NCBI RefSeq assembly: GCF_003413745.1
Contig: NZ_QVID01000002.1
Location: forward strand, 620,001 to 684,000
DNA: 64,000 nt
Reading direction: 5' to 3'
Source: Marixanthomonas ophiurae
GTDB lineage: Bacteria > Bacteroidota > Bacteroidia > Flavobacteriales > Flavobacteriaceae
Shown: in pieces, positions 39,168 to 49,044 of the stretch
How positions within the stretch are numbered: position 1 is the stretch's first letter
Layout: every line of letters begins with the position of its first letter
The notes under the pieces: model-generated
The model's database searches: none
Seen by the model: the letters and a program-made list of their open reading frames with translations, nothing else
What the model was told of the DNA's origin: nothing
Program-made: the position numbers and the translations under genes

Positions 39168-40466
39168 ATGCCACAAAAAGACTCCATTAAATTAAAAGAC
39201 GCTATCGCCATTGGTATTGGCGGAATGGTGGGCGGAGGAATTTTTGCCGTACTTGGTTTAGCTGTTTCTTTGGCAAAGGGCGGTACACCGCTTGCTTTTT
39301 TGTTTGCAGGTGTTATTGCACTTTTTACAGCTTATGCATACACTAAGTTATCTTTAGCCTATCCAGATAGGGGAGGTACAGTTAAATTTATTAATAAAGG
39401 GTTTGGTAAAGGAATCTTTAGTGGTGGCATTAACAACGTGCTTTGGGTAAGTTATATTATTATGCTCTCACTCTACGCTAGCGCTTTTGGCTCATATGGC
39501 CCCGAACTGTTTTCCATTACAGGAGATAAATCGATGGACAGTCACATCTATGTTACGGGGGTGGTGCTTTTAGCTACTTTAATCAATTACTATAGTCTAG
39601 CGGTAGTGGGTAAAATAGAAAGCGCTGCCGTATTTATAAAATTATTTATCCTTTTAGCTTTTGTTGGTATTGGTTTGTATGGGCTTTCAGGTAATGCAAA
39701 CTTAAGTCAGTTAAACCCTAAAAATTGGGAGTCACCGTTACAGTTAATTGCTGGTGGTATGGTCATATTTGTTGCGTATGAAGGGTTCGAGCTCATTGCC
39801 AATGCCGTTCCGGATATGGAAAACCCGAAGAAAAATGTGGCAAAGGCTTATTTTATTTCTGTAGGTTTTGTTGTTTTATTATACATCCTCATTGCAGCAA
39901 TAACAGTGGGCTCACTCACTTTTGACACTATTAAAGAAGCTAAAGACTACGTCTTGGCTGAAGCGTCCCAACCCTTAATTGGGCAAATAGGGTTTACTAT
40001 TGTGACGGTCGCTGCACTAATTTCCACCTTTTCAGCTATCAACGCCACCTTATATGGAGGGAGTCGGGTAAGCTTTGAATTGGCTGAAGATGACGAACTT
40101 CCACACGAGTTTACGTATCAATTATGGAATAAACCCATTGGCTTATTGATAACAGTGATTTTAACCTTGCTTGTCGCCAATTTTTTAAACGTAGAAAGTA
40201 TATCTACTTCAGGTAGTGCTGGTTTTTTACTCATTTTTGCCATCGTGAATTATATTGCTTTCAGAAAAAATAAAGAAGTAAATGCCAACCGTCTTATTAC
40301 TGGTACTGGGGCCTTCTTATGTTTGGCAGCGTTCATTATCCTAACTGTTCAACAATTTCAAGAAAATACATTGGGAGTGAGTATTTCTTTAGGACTTATC
40401 ACACTTTGTTTTCTAATTGAGTTTATCTATAAAAAAAGTAGGCAAAAGAACACTGATAAAGTCTAA
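39168..40466 (+). CDS. APC-superfamily amino-acid permease
   Basis: 432 residues, about 12 membrane helices. The first helix has the APC signature AIGIGGMVGGGIFAVLGLAVSLAKGGTPLAFLFAGVIALFTAYAYTKLSLAYPDRGGTVKFINKGFG. FVAYEGFELIANAVPDMENPKKNVAKAY is the usual loop after helix 6. This group imports or exchanges amino acids or polyamines. The substrate is not clear from sequence. Short spacer upstream, with the isolated dispersed repeat in it. Complete length. Confidence 0.92.
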   Translation: MPQKDSIKLKDAIAIGIGGMVGGGIFAVLGLAVSLAKGGTPLAFLFAGVIALFTAYAYTKLSLAYPDRGGTVKFINKGFGKGIFSGGINNVLWVSYIIMLSLYASAFGSYGPELFSITGDKSMDSHIYVTGVVLLATLINYYSLAVVGKIESAAVFIKLFILLAFVGIGLYGLSGNANLSQLNPKNWESPLQLIAGGMVIFVAYEGFELIANAVPDMENPKKNVAKAYFISVGFVVLLYILIAAITVGSLTFDTIKEAKDYVLAEASQPLIGQIGFTIVTVAALISTFSAINATLYGGSRVSFELAEDDELPHEFTYQLWNKPIGLLITVILTLLVANFLNVESISTSGSAGFLLIFAIVNYIAFRKNKEVNANRLITGTGAFLCLAAFIILTVQQFQENTLGVSISLGLITLCFLIEFIYKKSRQKNTDKV

Positions 40467-40544
40467 ATAGACTTAAACGCCTACTATTTCCTTTCTTTAT
40501 TTAAAAAAGAGTAACTTTAGCAGAAGTATCAAACACAGTCTGTT

Positions 40545-42242
40545 ATGAAGTTATTCTATTCATTTGTATCGTTTTTTACATCCTTTGCTAGTCTTTTTTT
40601 AATATCAAGTAGTATGCTCGCACAAGACCGGAATGCTCATCGTGAAATACCGGATGATGCTTATATTCCTATTTCTCGATCTTCGATGGAAAAAAGCCCT
40701 GCATATCAAATCACTAATACGAATTACTTTACCCGACAAGTAAACGTGGATGCGAATGGTAATGATATGATAGGAGATGCAGCTAACGAACCTTCCATCG
40801 CTGTAGACCCAACAAACCCAGATCGTATTGTGATTGGTTGGCGGCACTTTGAGACTACAAGTAGCAACTTCAGGCAAGCCGGGTATGGCTATTCTACCGA
40901 TGGAGGAATAACTTGGACGTTCCCAGGAGTGTTGGATCCGGGTAATTTTCGTTCAGACCCAGTATTAGATTTTGATGCCGAAGGTAATTTTTATTATAAT
41001 AGCCTTATGGAAGGTTTTGAGTGCGAAGTATTTGAAATTACAGACGGCGGGGTAATATGGGAAGCCCCAGTACCAGCAAATGGTGGTGACAAACAATGGA
41101 TGCGTATAGACCGTACAGGGGGAGTGGGAGACAAGAATAATTATTCATATTGGAATTCTTCCATATCTACGTGCTCTCCAGGATTTTTTACGCGATCTAT
41201 AGACGGTAGTGAAACCTTTGAAGAATGTGTAACGGTTGATGGAGACCCATATTGGGGTACCTTAGCAGTTAATAAAAATGGAATCTTATATTTAACGGGT
41301 ACTACAAATAACTCTAATATCGTAGTAGCAAAATCTACTACTGCAAAAGATCCTGCTATAACCCCTGTAACGTGGGACTCTTTTAGTCCGGTAGATCTTG
41401 ACGGACGTCTAACTGTCCTCGCATCAGTAAACCCGGCCGGCCTAATGGGACAAGCTTGGGTAGATGTGGATATTTCTAATGGACCAGGAGAAGGAAATGT
41501 ATACGTTGCCGCTTCAGTTGAGCGTTCTTCAAATAACGACCCAAGCGACGTTATGTTTGCAAAAAGCACCGACGACGGCGAAACATTTTCCACCCCTCTT
41601 CGTATTAATCAAGATGATGTAGGGAACGATGCCTATCAATGGTTTGGTACTATGGCAGTTGCCCCAAATGGACGCATTGACATTGTATGGCTGGACACTA
41701 GAAACGCTGCTGCAGGAACTAATGATTCTGAGCTTTTCTATAGCTATTCAGAAGATCAAGGGGAAACTTGGTCAGATAATGAAGCAATATCTATTGCCTT
41801 TGATCCCAATATTGGATATCCACAACAAGACAAAATGGGAGACTATTTTGATTTAGTGTCTGATAATGATTTTGCTCATTTGGCGTGGGCCAATACCATC
41901 AACGGAGGACAAGACGTATATTATACCCGTATTTCACCTGAAGGAATTTTAAACGTACATGATATTACTAGTGCTAATTTAAAAGCAAGCTTATATCCAA
42001 ACCCGATTACATCAAAAACGATTCTTGAGTTTTTTGTAGAAAAAGAATCTAAAACTAGGGTAGAGGTGTATGATATATTGGGCAGAAGTGTAAATATACT
42101 TTTGAATAAAACAACCTTAGGAAAACAAAAAATTATTTGGAGTGGAATCAATTCTGAAGGAATAAAACTTTCTTCAGGATTATACTTTATAACTATTGAA
42201 ACTGGAAATAAAAAGCAAACTTTAAAAGCTATACTTAGGTAA
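40545..42242 (+). CDS. Secreted sialidase/BNR-like propeller protein with T9SS sorting domain
   Basis: 565 residues. Signal peptide around 1-27 (SSSMLAQ). The body is a beta-propeller: ANEPSIAVDPTNPDRIVIGWRHF, YGYSTDGGITWTFPGVLDPGNFRSDPVLDFDAEGNFYY, FAKSTDDGETFSTPLRINQDDVG, and YSYSEDQGETWSDNEA. The S-x-D-x-G-x-T-W boxes are the Asp-box (BNR) repeats. C-terminus: SLYPNPITSKTILEFFVEKESKTRVEVYDILGRSVNILLN with GLYFITIETGNKKQTLKAIL is a type A T9SS sorting domain. So it is exported to the surface by T9SS. An activity on glycans is possible but not proven; sialidase FRIP and catalytic residues are not evident. Confidence 0.88.
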   Translation: MKLFYSFVSFFTSFASLFLISSSMLAQDRNAHREIPDDAYIPISRSSMEKSPAYQITNTNYFTRQVNVDANGNDMIGDAANEPSIAVDPTNPDRIVIGWRHFETTSSNFRQAGYGYSTDGGITWTFPGVLDPGNFRSDPVLDFDAEGNFYYNSLMEGFECEVFEITDGGVIWEAPVPANGGDKQWMRIDRTGGVGDKNNYSYWNSSISTCSPGFFTRSIDGSETFEECVTVDGDPYWGTLAVNKNGILYLTGTTNNSNIVVAKSTTAKDPAITPVTWDSFSPVDLDGRLTVLASVNPAGLMGQAWVDVDISNGPGEGNVYVAASVERSSNNDPSDVMFAKSTDDGETFSTPLRINQDDVGNDAYQWFGTMAVAPNGRIDIVWLDTRNAAAGTNDSELFYSYSEDQGETWSDNEAISIAFDPNIGYPQQDKMGDYFDLVSDNDFAHLAWANTINGGQDVYYTRISPEGILNVHDITSANLKASLYPNPITSKTILEFFVEKESKTRVEVYDILGRSVNILLNKTTLGKQKIIWSGINSEGIKLSSGLYFITIETGNKKQTLKAILR

Positions 42243-42284
42243 CATTAAAAAAGCTAATGAATTTATTGATACAGGCTACTACAA

Positions 42285-42833
42285 ATGTCTGACATAAAAA
42301 TATACAACCTACGGATTGTTCCTCCAGACCCAGTTTATAATGAAGTGACTCATTTTAAAAAACAATTTATAGCTACGTTTGGGAAGCAACCCTTATCAAA
42401 CTCAAAACCGCACATTACGTTGGCAGTATTTAAAATGGACTCCCAATATCAAGATATTCTCATAAAGATATTTAATCAATTATCAACTCAGAACAAATTT
42501 AAACTAATCATTCAAGGCTTTGAAATATTTGAAAATAATGCTAACGTACTATTATTAAAGGTTCCAATTACTGAAGACATTAAAAACCTAATAACAAATA
42601 TTAAAGTAGTGTGGCAACGGGATCTTCATAGAAAACAATCCACCTTAAAATTATCAACGACCCCACATATTACTATTTCTAAAACCGAAGGAAATAAGAT
42701 GTTATATCAAAGTTTAGCTTTTTTTCAGAAAATGGATTATACCGATAGACAATTTGAGGTTGACCATCTCACCCTAATATCACGACCTAAAGGAAAAACG
42801 TGGGATTGGGAACATCAAATTCCGCTTTCCTAA
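42285..42833 (+). CDS. 2H phosphoesterase (2'-5' RNA ligase-like)
   Basis: 182 residues with two HxT/S boxes: KPHITLAVFKMDSQYQ near residue 45 and TPHITISKTEGN near residue 126. This pair is the catalytic signature of the 2H superfamily that contains ThpR-type RNA 2'-phosphodiesterases and ligases. QFEVDHLTLISRPKG forms the C-terminal strand. Likely a cytoplasmic enzyme acting on cyclic or 2',3'-phosphates. The gene has a short spacer after the T9SS protein; no operon link is obvious. Confidence 0.85.
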   Translation: MSDIKIYNLRIVPPDPVYNEVTHFKKQFIATFGKQPLSNSKPHITLAVFKMDSQYQDILIKIFNQLSTQNKFKLIIQGFEIFENNANVLLLKVPITEDIKNLITNIKVVWQRDLHRKQSTLKLSTTPHITISKTEGNKMLYQSLAFFQKMDYTDRQFEVDHLTLISRPKGKTWDWEHQIPLS

Positions 42834-42908
42834 AGAGGTAACTTAGTTATCCTTATCCGTTTAAATAACGTATTTCAATCTCTAGTATTAAACTGTTGTT
42901 AAAAAAAG

Positions 42909-42938
42909 AATGAACGTTCATTTTTCTATATATCTTTG
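42909..42938 (+). promoter_or_regulatory. tetR promoter with palindromic operator
   Basis: AATGAACGTTCATT (42909-42922) is a perfect palindrome, and TATCTTTG (42931-42938) a perfect -7 box 8 bp further. The ATG is at 42963. The operator covers the expected RNA-polymerase contact just upstream of the -7 box, which fits autorepression. Confidence 0.7.
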
Positions 42939-42962
42939 TTCCGTAATTTAAAATTAAAAGGT

Positions 42963-43541
42963 ATGGCGAAGCTTCAAAAAAGCATAGAAAAGAAGAATAA
43001 TTTGGTACAAGCTACTATAGAATTAGTCAATAATAATGGTTTTCATGCTACGCCCATATCTAAAATTGCTAAAATGGCAAATGTCTCACCAGCTACTATA
43101 TACTTGTATTTTGAAAGTAAACAAGATTTAGTTAATAAGGTGTATTTAGAAGTTAAAGAAGCATTTACAGCCTATGCATTTGCAACATACACCGAAGATA
43201 TGAGCGTAGTAGAAGGATTTGAAATAATCTGGAAACGAATAGCCAATTTTAAATTAAAGGAGTGTAAACAAGCTTTGTTTTTAGCGCAATGTGATAACAC
43301 ACCTATTATAGATGAGGCAAGTAGGGAAGAGGGTATAAAACATTTACAACCCTTACTCGATTTATGGGAACGTGGGCAGGATAAAGGAATAATTAAACCT
43401 GTATCTAATTATTTATTATATGCATACACCATAAGCCCGTTAGCTTTTTTAATGCTAACACAACAACGTGGGCAATTTAAAATTGAAGAAAAACATATAG
43501 AACAGGCGTATCAAGCAGCTTGGGATAGCATTAAATTATAA
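42963..43541 (+). CDS. TetR-family transcriptional regulator
   Basis: 192 residues from ATG 42963 (a TTG at 42936 lies in the -7 box and is rejected). N-terminal KNNLVQATIELVNNNGFHATPISKIAKMANVSPATIYLYFESKQDLVNKVYLEVKEAF is the TetR helix-turn-helix. The C-terminal half is helical with the ligand pocket. The palindrome TGAACGTTCA just upstream is a probable self-operator. The nitroreductase 23 bp downstream and the following alcohol dehydrogenase and DJ-1 genes form a likely regulated unit. Confidence 0.9.
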   Translation: MAKLQKSIEKKNNLVQATIELVNNNGFHATPISKIAKMANVSPATIYLYFESKQDLVNKVYLEVKEAFTAYAFATYTEDMSVVEGFEIIWKRIANFKLKECKQALFLAQCDNTPIIDEASREEGIKHLQPLLDLWERGQDKGIIKPVSNYLLYAYTISPLAFLMLTQQRGQFKIEEKHIEQAYQAAWDSIKL

Positions 43542-43564
43542 TATAAATTAAGAGCAAATAAAAA

Positions 43565-44197
43565 ATGGAGTTATTAGAGAATTTAAAGTGGAGATACGCT
43601 ACAAAAGCGATGAGTGGTGAAAAGGTAGATCAAGATAAAGTTGACCGAATTATAGAAGCAGCGCGTTTAGCTCCAACTTCTAGCGGTTTACAACCTTTTG
43701 AAATCATTGTGGTAAAAAACCAAGAAGTGAAAAAGAAAATTAAAACAATTGCGTGGAATCAACCCATTATAACCGATTGTTCTCACTTGTTAGTTTTTGC
43801 CGCTTGGGATACCTACACAGCAGAGCGTATCAACTATATGTTCGATTTAACAAACGAAATTAGAGGGTTTAAAAACGAAGGTTGGGAAAACTACAGACAA
43901 ATGTTGTTAGATTCCTACCCACAAAAAGATGCTGAAGAAAATTTTAATCACGCTGCCAAACAAGCATATATAGCTTTTTCACAAGCAATTGCTGCAGCGG
44001 CTTTTGAAAAAGTAGATGCCACACCGGTAGAAGGATTTGATCCGGATGCGGTAGATGAAATTTTAGGATTAAGAGAAAAAGGGCTTCGTAGTGCGGTATT
44101 ATTACCTATTGGGTATCGTCAAGAAGAAAACGATTGGTTGGCAAACCTAGTGAAAGTGAGAAAAAGCACTGAAGACCTAGTAACAGTAATTGAGTAA
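43565..44197 (+). CDS. NAD(P)H-dependent nitroreductase (NfsB-like)
   Basis: 210 residues: ENLKWRYATKAMSGEKVDQDKVDRIIEAARLAPTSSGLQPFEIIVV, the nitroreductase fold with its ARLAPTSSGLQPF flavin loop, then FAAWDTYTAERINYMF, KQAYIAFSQAIAAAAFEKVDATPVEGFDPDAVDEILGL, and GLRSAVLLPIGYRQEENDW. This matches the NfsB/dihydropteridine reductase group, FMN-dependent dimers that reduce nitro groups, quinones and related electrophiles. Adjacent to TetR and an alcohol dehydrogenase, so it is part of an electrophile-detoxification set. Confidence 0.92.
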   Translation: MELLENLKWRYATKAMSGEKVDQDKVDRIIEAARLAPTSSGLQPFEIIVVKNQEVKKKIKTIAWNQPIITDCSHLLVFAAWDTYTAERINYMFDLTNEIRGFKNEGWENYRQMLLDSYPQKDAEENFNHAAKQAYIAFSQAIAAAAFEKVDATPVEGFDPDAVDEILGLREKGLRSAVLLPIGYRQEENDWLANLVKVRKSTEDLVTVIE

Positions 44198-44217
44198 AAA
44201 AGAAAAAATAAAACGTT

Positions 44218-45378
44218 ATGAACAATTTTGAATTTAAAAATCCAACCAAAATTATCTTTGGAAAGGACACCATTGAGAAACTGAGTCAAGAAGTGCCTCA
44301 AGATGCTAAGGTACTGATGCTTTACGGAGGCGGAAGCATTAAGAAAAACGGAATCTACGAACAAGTTAAAAATGCCTTAACCGATGTAGAAGTAGTAGAA
44401 TTTGGTGGCATTCCTGCCAATCCTGAATATGAAATATTATTAGAAGCCTTACAAGTTATTAAAGAAGAAAACATTACCTACTTACTAGCTGTTGGTGGGG
44501 GTTCGGTTATTGATGGAACCAAATTTCTATCCTCTGCAGCATTGTATGAAGGTGATACGCCTTGGGATATTTTAGTTAATAAAATTAGAACGGAGAAAGG
44601 AATGCCTTTCGGAACCGTTTTAACCTTACCGGCTACCGGTTCTGAAATGAATTCGGGAGCTGTAATTACCAGAGAAGAAACAAAAGAAAAATTAGGAATG
44701 GGCGGTCCTGGCTTGTTTCCACAGTTTTCAATCTTAGATCCGCAAGTAATAACGTCTATTCCGCAACGTCAATTAGCAAATGGGTTAACCGATGCTTTTA
44801 CACACGTTTTAGAACAGTATATGACGTATCCTGTAGGAGGGTTGTTACAAGATCGTTTCGCTGAAAGTATTTTACAAACCTTAATTGAAGTAGCACCTAA
44901 AGTAGTAGAAGATCCTTCTAATTACGAAGCAGCTTCCAATTTTATGTGGAGTTGTACGCTGGCTCTAAATGGATTGATTCAACAAGGAGTTCCCGGCGAT
45001 TGGGCGGTACATATGATGGGGCACGAATTAACAGCCTTATTTGGTATCGACCATGCAAGAACATTGGCAGTAGTAACACCAAGCCATTATAAATACAATT
45101 TTGAAGCTAAAAAAGAGAAGTTAGCTCAGTATGCAGAACGTGTTTGGAATATAACCGAAGGAAGTCAAGAAGGAAAAGCATACGCTGCTATTGAAAAAAC
45201 CGAAGCATTTTTTCACCAATTAGGGATTGGCACCAAATTATCTGATTACACGTCTGACTATAAGGGTACTGCCGAGAAAATAGCAAAACGTTTCACAGAT
45301 AGAGGATGGGATGGTATTGGAGAAAAGCAAGCGCTAACTCCAAAAGATGCAGAGAAAATTGTAAAAATGACATATTAG
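44218..45378 (+). CDS. yqhD: Iron-containing alcohol dehydrogenase (YqhD-type aldehyde reductase)
   Basis: 386 residues. NNFEFKNPTKIIFGKDTIEKLS, then KVLMLYGGGSIKKNGIYEQV, YLLAVGGGSVIDGTKFLSSAALY, LTLPATGSEMNSGAVITREE, GLTDAFTHVLEQYMTYPVGG and VHMMGHELTALFGIDHARTLAVVTPSHY, the usual metal-binding Asp and three His of group III alcohol dehydrogenases. YqhD-type enzymes reduce toxic short aldehydes with NADPH. In operon with the TetR, nitroreductase and DJ-1 genes, 20 bp after the nitroreductase. Confidence 0.9.
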   Translation: MNNFEFKNPTKIIFGKDTIEKLSQEVPQDAKVLMLYGGGSIKKNGIYEQVKNALTDVEVVEFGGIPANPEYEILLEALQVIKEENITYLLAVGGGSVIDGTKFLSSAALYEGDTPWDILVNKIRTEKGMPFGTVLTLPATGSEMNSGAVITREETKEKLGMGGPGLFPQFSILDPQVITSIPQRQLANGLTDAFTHVLEQYMTYPVGGLLQDRFAESILQTLIEVAPKVVEDPSNYEAASNFMWSCTLALNGLIQQGVPGDWAVHMMGHELTALFGIDHARTLAVVTPSHYKYNFEAKKEKLAQYAERVWNITEGSQEGKAYAAIEKTEAFFHQLGIGTKLSDYTSDYKGTAEKIAKRFTDRGWDGIGEKQALTPKDAEKIVKMTY

Positions 45379-45385
45379 GTTTTTT

Positions 45386-46192
45386 ATGAAATTTCTGAAG
45401 TCAGTACTAATTATATGTACTCTGGTTGTCGTTTCAAGTTGTAAGGACAATCAAAATAAGAATACTTCTGAAAAAATTTCAGAAGAACACGTAACATCAA
45501 AAAAAGAAAACGATATGAAAATATTATTTGTATTAACGTCTCACGATCAATTAGGAGACACAGGAAACAAAACAGGCTTTTGGATTGAAGAATTTGCAAA
45601 TCCATATTACAGTCTATTAGATAAAGGAGCTGATATTACATTGGCAACCCCAAAAGGTGGGGAAGCACCAATAGACCCAAGTAGTGATACTCCAGATGCT
45701 AGTACGGAAGATACGAAGCGTTATAAAAACGATGCCGAAGCACAGAAGAAAATTAAAAACACAAAGGTGTTGGCAGATATGAATGCAGCTGATTTTGATG
45801 CTGTATTTTATCCAGGAGGTCACGGTCCATTATGGGATTTGGCAAACGATAAAAACTCCATTGCCTTAATTGAAAAGTTTAATAGTCAAGACAAACCAGT
45901 AGCTTTTGTATGTCATGCACCAGCTGCGTTAAAGGGCGTAAAAAATGAAGATGGCACACCATTGGTAAAAGGTAAAAAAGTAACCGGTTTTACAAATACG
46001 GAAGAAGCTGCTGTACAACTTACCGAAGTGGTACCCTTTTTAGTGGAAGATATGCTAAAAGAAAATGGCGGAATCTACTCTAAAAAAGAAGATTGGGCAG
46101 CGTACGCTTTAGAAGATGGTAACTTAATTACCGGTCAAAACCCTGCTTCATCTGAATTAGTGGCTGAAATGTTATTAAAACAGTTGAACTAA
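45386..46192 (+). CDS. Lipid-anchored DJ-1/PfpI-family protein (HSP31/glyoxalase III-like)
   Basis: 268 residues. MKFLKSVLIICTLVVVSSCKDNQ carries a lipobox (VSSC, Cys19), so it is anchored in the envelope, unusual for this mostly cytoplasmic family. Core: ILFVLTSHDQLGDTGNKTGFWIEEFANPYYSLLDKGADITLATPKGGEAPID, FDAVFYPGGHGPLWDLAND and AFVCHAPAAL with the nucleophilic cysteine, closing with EDGNLITGQNPASSELVAEMLLK. This is the Hsp31-like group with GHGPLWD and a glutamate nearby. Such proteins detoxify methylglyoxal or act as chaperones. Last gene of the TetR-controlled set; terminator at 46223. Confidence 0.88.
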   Translation: MKFLKSVLIICTLVVVSSCKDNQNKNTSEKISEEHVTSKKENDMKILFVLTSHDQLGDTGNKTGFWIEEFANPYYSLLDKGADITLATPKGGEAPIDPSSDTPDASTEDTKRYKNDAEAQKKIKNTKVLADMNAADFDAVFYPGGHGPLWDLANDKNSIALIEKFNSQDKPVAFVCHAPAALKGVKNEDGTPLVKGKKVTGFTNTEEAAVQLTEVVPFLVEDMLKENGGIYSKKEDWAAYALEDGNLITGQNPASSELVAEMLLKQLN

Positions 46193-46222
46193 TAAACGAC
46201 TGTATCTAATTTTTAGATTCAC

Positions 46223-46256
46223 AAAAGCCTCTTTGTAATAAACAAAGAGGCTTTTA
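46223..46256 (+). terminator. Terminator of the TetR/YqhD/DJ-1 operon
   Basis: AAAAGCCTCTTTGT and ACAAAGAGGCTTTT are exact 14-base reverse complements with a five-base loop. Confidence 0.9.
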
Positions 46257-46494
46257 TAATTAGTGAGATTTCAGAAATTGAGCCTAAAAATAGATTAACA
46301 AAGAAAGAATGACTTGTGTTAGTTAGTGTGTCTTAAAAATTATTACTAAAATAGCTAGGTGTTAATTGCTCTTAAAGTTACGACAATACTTTCCTAAAAG
46401 TATGCACAGCCTCAATAGATTGTTCTATCTTTTGATTAGAAAACAAGTATAGAAGTTTTCTTAAAGTTATTATTTATTAACCAAACCTAATTAT
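46257..46494. other. 238-bp spacer (302 bp from stop to start), no other gene seen
   Basis: Between the terminator and the Pmp3-like gene. AT-rich. No clear -7 box (CTATCTTTTG at about 46427 has one base too many). No repeat of note. Confidence 0.4.
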
Positions 46495-46647
46495 ATGTCA
46501 TTACTTACTATTATTTTAAATATTCTCTTACCACCTGTTGCTGTTTTTATGAAACATGGGGTAGGAACTACCTTGCTTATCAGTATTATATTAACTCTTA
46601 TTGGCTGGTTACCCGGTGTCATCCACGCATTTATAGTGAATGATTAA
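46495..46647 (+). CDS. Pmp3/YqaE-family small membrane protein
   Basis: 50 residues, too short for routine ORF lists: MSLLTIILNILLPPVAVFMK then HGVGTTLLISIILTLIGWLPGVIHAFIVND. Two membrane helices joined by KHGVG, with the family's PPVAVF and LTLIGWLPGVIHA motifs exactly placed. The Pmp3/YqaE family (PF01679) is induced by salt, cold and membrane stress in bacteria, yeast and plants and modulates membrane potential. It sits between a detoxification operon and the catalase gene, consistent with a stress-related region. Confidence 0.88.
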   Translation: MSLLTIILNILLPPVAVFMKHGVGTTLLISIILTLIGWLPGVIHAFIVND

Positions 46648-46850
46648 TTAAAAAGAGAGTTTAGGTAATACATTATTATAAGTGTCCTTTTTTCCGAAAG
46701 AAACCCTTTTCGTTATCTAATTTAATTAGGGTGAGTCTTTTTTATAAGAATCTCTCTTTAAAAGTTAAAGTTGATTTACTCTTTTTTACTGTGCCAAGTA
46801 AAAATTGTAAATTTAATGGGACAAGTTATCTGTAACTAACAAAAACTATT

Positions 46851-48986
46851 ATGAAAAAGAAAAAGCAAGATTCCGAAACAAAGAAAATTTCAGATTTAAA
46901 AAAGAGTCAAAAAGACCCTTCTGGAAAACCTTTGACTACCAATCAAGGATTAAAAGTAAACGATACAAACAATTCGCTGAAAGCAGGGGAACGGGGTGCC
47001 ACATTATTAGAAGACTTTCTCTTACGGGAGAAAATAACTAATTTTGACCATGAACGAATTCCTGAACGTATAGTTCATGCTAGAGGAAGTGGAGCTCACG
47101 GTTATTTCGAATTATACGAAAGCATTGAACAATACAGTAAAGCCGGTATTTTTACCGATACCAAAAGAAAAACACCAGTATTTGTACGTTTTTCAACCGT
47201 AGCAGGCTCTAAAGGTTCGCCAGATTTAGCCCGTGATGTACGAGGTTTTGCCGTTAAATTTTATACCGAAGAAGGAACGTGGGATTTAGTAGGAAACAAC
47301 ATGCCTATTTTCTTCATTCAAGATGCCATGAAGTTTCCAGATCTTGTTCATTCAGTAAAACCAGAGCCTAATAACGAAATTCCGCAGGCAGCATCTGCAC
47401 ACGATACATTTTACGATTTTGTTTCTCATACTACAGAAACGCTCCACAATCATATTTGGGCGATGAGCGACCGTGCCATCCCGCGTAGTTTTCGTATGAT
47501 GGAAGGCTTTGGGATTCATACATTTCGTTTAATTAATAAAAAAGGGGAAGCTCATTTTGTAAAATTTCACTGGAAACCTACACTTGGTGTACATTCCGTT
47601 ACATGGGAAGAGGCTGTTAAAATGAATGGAGCCGATGCCGATTTCCATCGCCGCGACCTTTGGGAGGCCATTGATGCCGGACAGTATCCCGAATGGGAAT
47701 TAGGAATTCAAATCGTTCCCGAGGAAGATGAACACAAATACGATTTTGATTTGCTGGATCCTACTAAGTTAATTCCTGAAGAACTAGTTCCCGTTCAGAA
47801 AATTGGAAAAATGACGTTGAATAGAAATCCAGAGAATTTCTTTGCTGAAACAGAGCAGGTAGCGTTTTTACCAGGCCACATTGTTCCTGGTATCGATTTT
47901 ACAAACGATCCGTTGCTACAAGGTCGCTTGTTTTCGTACCGTGACACACAGCTTTCTCGCTTAGGAAGTCCTAATTTTCATCAAATACCGATTAACCGTC
48001 CTATTACCGAAACCCATAACAACCAGCGGGACGGTCATATGCAAACAGAGATTCCTAAAGGACAAACCGCTTATTTTCCAAATACATTAGGTGGAGGTTG
48101 CCCGCATTTATCTAAAATGGCAGAAGGTGCATTTGATTCGTATGAAGAACGCATTGATGCCAAAAAAATTAGAACCCGAAGCGATAGCTTTAGTGATCAT
48201 TTTTCACAACCCGCTTTATTTTATAGAAGTCTTGCAGACTGGGAACAAGAACACGTTGCCGGTGCTTACACCTTCGAATTAGGCAAGTGCAAGCAAGACC
48301 ATATTAAAGAACGAATGTTGTGGCTTATCAACCAGATAGATGAAGATTTGGCTAAAAAAGTAGCAGAAGGTCTGGGAATGAAAGTACCAAAAAAGATTGA
48401 TCAACCTATTAATCAAGCCATAGGAGCTGATGCAGACGTAAAGAAACATCAACCAGGTAAAAAGAAAATGTATCTTGATAAAGCACCCGCTTTAAGTATG
48501 GCAAATACCAAATTTGATAGTATTGCAACGCGACAAATTGCTGTATTGGTGGCAGATGGTTTTAGTATGAAAAACTTAAAAAGCACTAAGAAAGCCTTAG
48601 AAAATGATGGAGCTATGATGAAGCTGATAGCTCCCCAAGGAGGAACTATTACCTGCGATGAAAACATGGAGCACAAAGTAGATGCTGCTATTATGACAAC
48701 TGAAAGTGTGCTGTTCGATGCGGTTTATATCCCCGGAGGAAAGAAATCTGTAAAAGAATTGATGAAGCAGGCAAAATTTATGAAGTTTGTAAATGAAGCT
48801 TTTAAACATTGTAAAGCCATAGCAGCAGATGATGAGGGCGAAGAATTATTAGACGCTACCTTTGTAGCAGACCATAAAGATGATACTGCAGTGCATATTA
48901 ATAAAAAAGTGGAAGCTTTTAAAAAGAGTATTGCAAATCATAGAAACTGGGATAGAAGAAAGGTAACCGATTCCATTCCAGTATAG
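46851..48986 (+). CDS. katE: Large-subunit catalase with C-terminal DJ-1-like domain
   Basis: 711 residues, the HPII-type clade 2 form. A basic N-terminal arm is followed by [59 protein letters not shown] with the distal histidine, [46 protein letters not shown] with its asparagine, and [22 protein letters not shown] holding the proximal tyrosine. The tail from about 565 on ([58 protein letters not shown]) is the flavodoxin/DJ-1-like extra domain of this clade; its nucleophile position has Ala (AIAADDEG) instead of Cys, as usual. Breaks down hydrogen peroxide with heme; stationary-phase type. Confidence 0.95.
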   Translation: MKKKKQDSETKKISDLKKSQKDPSGKPLTTNQGLKVNDTNNSLKAGERGATLLEDFLLREKITNFDHERIPERIVHARGSGAHGYFELYESIEQYSKAGIFTDTKRKTPVFVRFSTVAGSKGSPDLARDVRGFAVKFYTEEGTWDLVGNNMPIFFIQDAMKFPDLVHSVKPEPNNEIPQAASAHDTFYDFVSHTTETLHNHIWAMSDRAIPRSFRMMEGFGIHTFRLINKKGEAHFVKFHWKPTLGVHSVTWEEAVKMNGADADFHRRDLWEAIDAGQYPEWELGIQIVPEEDEHKYDFDLLDPTKLIPEELVPVQKIGKMTLNRNPENFFAETEQVAFLPGHIVPGIDFTNDPLLQGRLFSYRDTQLSRLGSPNFHQIPINRPITETHNNQRDGHMQTEIPKGQTAYFPNTLGGGCPHLSKMAEGAFDSYEERIDAKKIRTRSDSFSDHFSQPALFYRSLADWEQEHVAGAYTFELGKCKQDHIKERMLWLINQIDEDLAKKVAEGLGMKVPKKIDQPINQAIGADADVKKHQPGKKKMYLDKAPALSMANTKFDSIATRQIAVLVADGFSMKNLKSTKKALENDGAMMKLIAPQGGTITCDENMEHKVDAAIMTTESVLFDAVYIPGGKKSVKELMKQAKFMKFVNEAFKHCKAIAADDEGEELLDATFVADHKDDTAVHINKKVEAFKKSIANHRNWDRRKVTDSIPV

Positions 48987-49007
48987 CAGAAACATACATG
49001 CGTGATT

Positions 49008-49044
49008 AAAAATTCCATAGTGTTATCATTATGGAATTTTTTTT
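49008..49044 (+). terminator. Terminator of katE
   Basis: AAATTCCATA, loop GTGTTATCAT, TATGGAATTTTTTTT. Confidence 0.85.
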
